A DNA stretch of 64,000 nt, from contig NZ_VENF01000014.1 in assembly GCF_009711715.1 (NCBI RefSeq), positions 60,179 to 124,178 of the forward strand, written 5' to 3'. The first letter of the stretch is position 1. The number at the start of each line of letters is the position of its first letter. Source of the stretch: Methylophaga sp. GTDB taxonomy: Bacteria; Pseudomonadota; Gammaproteobacteria; Nitrosococcales; Methylophagaceae. The notes below the pieces were generated by a model. That model had not been told where the DNA came from. It searched no databases and worked only from the letters and a program-made list of their open reading frames with translations. This document shows positions 62,533 through 64,000 of the stretch, piece by piece. Both the position numbers and the translations under genes were made by a program.

Positions 62533-62636
62533 AATCTCTCCTGTTGTTATAGTTAACCGACAGTAAAATGTTGCCTGTAAGCAGGGGCAAAAACTTTTCC
62601 CAAACGGTGCGGTTTTTTGACCGCAGAGGTTGTTTT

Positions 62637-63644
62637 ATGAATCAGCCTGTCAGCCATGCAATGGACTTACCCACTACACATCTTGGTGGAGAGCGTTTCT
62701 GCACCGAATTGCAGCCCGTTTCCCAAAGACTGGCCTGGCTCAGAGAAATCATTGGTCGCGAATACGCTAATGTTGAAATCACGCCGCCCGGCGATATGTA
62801 TCTGTATAACGATATGTTTATCTACCCCTGGCAGCAGGGTGTGCGTTTATCTCCCATTTATTCCAATGCGATTACACTGGAGCGTCTTCCCTGCGAACCA
62901 GAGCATATATCTCAGGACTGCTATTTCGCGGTATTGCTGACAGCTGGCCAATACAAATTAGAGCAGGGCGGTCGAGAGGTTTTTCTCAAGCCGGGAGAAA
63001 TGACTATCTATGATGCTACCGAACCACACCGAATTACGATTCCGGCGCAGTTCGCCAAAGTGTTGATTTCAATTCCACGCCAGCTACTGGATGAACGGGT
63101 TTCTAATGTCAGCCGTCTGACCGCAACACGTATTCCCAGTAGTAGCGGTATAGGCGCAGTCACGTCTACCATGATCCGATCGACAGTCGCTCAACTTCCT
63201 AAACTCAGTCATAGTGCTTTTCAGTCTTTATCAGATCCTGTGCTTGATAGCTTTAGCTTGTCGATTAGGGAAACAGCCGGCCAGCGAGTACATTTATCCC
63301 GTTCACAGGGGGCCACCTTATGGCGGCTGAAGCAGTTCATCAGCCACAACCTCGCCGATAGTGAACTGGATGCAAGTAAAATCGCTGCAGCTGTCGGATT
63401 GTCATTGCGCTATATAAACAAGTTGTTCGAGCAGGAGCAGACCTCATTGATGCGATTTGTGACGCAACAGCGACTTGCCCGTTGCCGTCACTATCTTGCC
63501 AGTTGCCTCCATGCCCACCTCAGTATCACCGAAATTGCCATGCAGGCAGGTTTTAATAACATGGCGCATTTCAGTCGTGTATTTCGTCAGCACTATGGCA
63601 TGTCACCGCGCGCTTATCGCCAGCAGCAATTGAAAAGGCACTGA
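62637..63644 (+). CDS. AraC-family regulator
   Basis: A 335-residue regulator. The N-terminal part (about 30-190) resembles the AraC_binding_2 domain, which senses small molecules (LKPGEMTIYDATEPHRI). The C-terminal double helix-turn-helix (about 230-333) has LDASKIAAAVGLSLRYINKLFEQE and ITEIAMQAGFNNMAHFSRVFRQHYGMSP, here given as two segments. The ATG at 62637 has AGAGG eight bases upstream; the frame is open upstream to 62568. The divergent membrane-protein gene is a likely target. Confidence 0.9.
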   Translation: MNQPVSHAMDLPTTHLGGERFCTELQPVSQRLAWLREIIGREYANVEITPPGDMYLYNDMFIYPWQQGVRLSPIYSNAITLERLPCEPEHISQDCYFAVLLTAGQYKLEQGGREVFLKPGEMTIYDATEPHRITIPAQFAKVLISIPRQLLDERVSNVSRLTATRIPSSSGIGAVTSTMIRSTVAQLPKLSHSAFQSLSDPVLDSFSLSIRETAGQRVHLSRSQGATLWRLKQFISHNLADSELDASKIAAAVGLSLRYINKLFEQEQTSLMRFVTQQRLARCRHYLASCLHAHLSITEIAMQAGFNNMAHFSRVFRQHYGMSPRAYRQQQLKRH

Positions 63645-63766
63645 TCGTTGCGGCAAAATCGCCAACAATCCTGCGATGGAAGATGGGTGATGAAATTATT
63701 ACAATAAAATTACTTATGAATTCATAGGCCTAGTTGTCGGCTATCAGGATCGGGAACAACTTCCTG

Positions 63767-63794
63767 TTGACCTCCGCCGCTCAGGCTGTAGAAT
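63767..63794 (+). promoter_or_regulatory. rRNA operon promoter P1
   Basis: TTGACC (63767-63772) and TAGAAT (63789-63794) with a 16-base spacer, followed by a GC-rich GCGCCTC discriminator typical of stringently controlled rRNA promoters. Confidence 0.75.
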
Positions 63795-63852
63795 GCGCCT
63801 CTCTTGTTGCTTAACAACACGCCAACAGCGGACCGGAAAGCAACAAAAATGT

Positions 63853-63880
63853 TTGACAGTCTGGCGTGGAGCTGTATAAT
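63853..63880 (+). promoter_or_regulatory. rRNA operon promoter P2
   Basis: TTGACA (63853-63858) and TATAAT (63875-63880), consensus hexamers with 16 bases between, 59 bases downstream of P1. Confidence 0.8.
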
Positions 63881-63916
63881 TCTCGCTTCTTTGCTGCAGC
63901 GAGTTCTGCGAGCAAC

Positions 63917-64000
63917 GCTCTTTAACAAAACAGTATCAAGTAATTTGTGTGGGTGCTTACGTCAGGTGGCTAGAAAACCTGACGGCTAGCATTTACATGC
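63917..64000 (+). ncRNA. rRNA leader with boxA, before 16S rRNA
   Basis: GCTCTTTAACAA (63917-63928) is a boxA antitermination signal. The conserved leader stretch CAGTATCAAGTAATTTGTGTGGG follows, shown here as 63931-63953. The 16S gene is expected just beyond the window. Only the promoter and leader are present. Confidence 0.75.

Overview
The window looks like chromosomal DNA of a free-living gammaproteobacterium. The gene orders ndk-rlmN-pilF-rodZ-ispG-hisS, bamE divergent from fur next to recN-nadK, and tyrS divergent from an M23 peptidase followed by anmK are typical of that class. The glycogen genes, BetT-type transporter and a full nitrate assimilation region would fit a marine or saline methylotroph such as Methylophaga or a relative. 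That genus-level idea is inference only. No phage, insertion sequence, transposase or CRISPR array was seen.

Layout. 1-7350: the end of an outer-membrane porin, a BCCT (BetT-like) transporter, small secreted proteins, a two-component system flanked by two PepSY proteins, and a MarR regulator with matching operators before itself and before a small exported protein. 7438-25324: a nitrate assimilation region with nirB-nirD-nasA, an outer-membrane porin, a membrane NIT-domain sensor overlapping an ANTAR antiterminator, nrtA-nrtB-nrtD, an EAL protein, a NarK-type transporter, a PP2C/Ser-Thr kinase fusion and an NsrR-type Rrf2 regulator. 25299-29808: CHAD and SixA proteins, tRNA-Thr, tRNA-His, rnr and tRNA-Leu. 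30139-38956: cheV, a GGDEF protein, coq7, a PilZ protein, a Lon-like protease, an exported orphan, a strange Trp-Tyr repeat protein, an MBL hydrolase and a carbonic anhydrase. 39008-50114: conserved housekeeping genes from bamE/fur to pgi. 50115-57965: ppk2, glgB, glgC, a GH57 enzyme, malQ and gcvH. 57941-63644: anmK, mepM-like peptidase, tyrS, a membrane protein and an AraC regulator. 63767-64000: tandem promoters and boxA leader of an rRNA operon whose 16S gene must begin just past the window.

How it works together. Five sites in the nitrate region carry the GG-N10-GC spacing of sigma-54 promoters, implying nitrogen-limitation control. Two of the transcripts (porin and nrtABD) begin with a two-hairpin leader whose loops carry A at position 1 and G at position 4, followed by an intrinsic terminator that overlaps the second hairpin. 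This is the architecture recognised by ANTAR antiterminators such as NasR. Here NasR appears split: a membrane-anchored NIT protein and a separate ANTAR protein with a degenerate receiver domain, overlapping by four bases and preceded by a 37-residue membrane ORF. The nrtA gene has an in-frame TAG 69 codons before the end of recognisable homology.

The two most unusual items are this split nitrate-sensing antitermination system and the 415-residue protein at 36316-37563, made of about 26 copies of a WYEAN-type repeat with a 552-bp internal tandem duplication.
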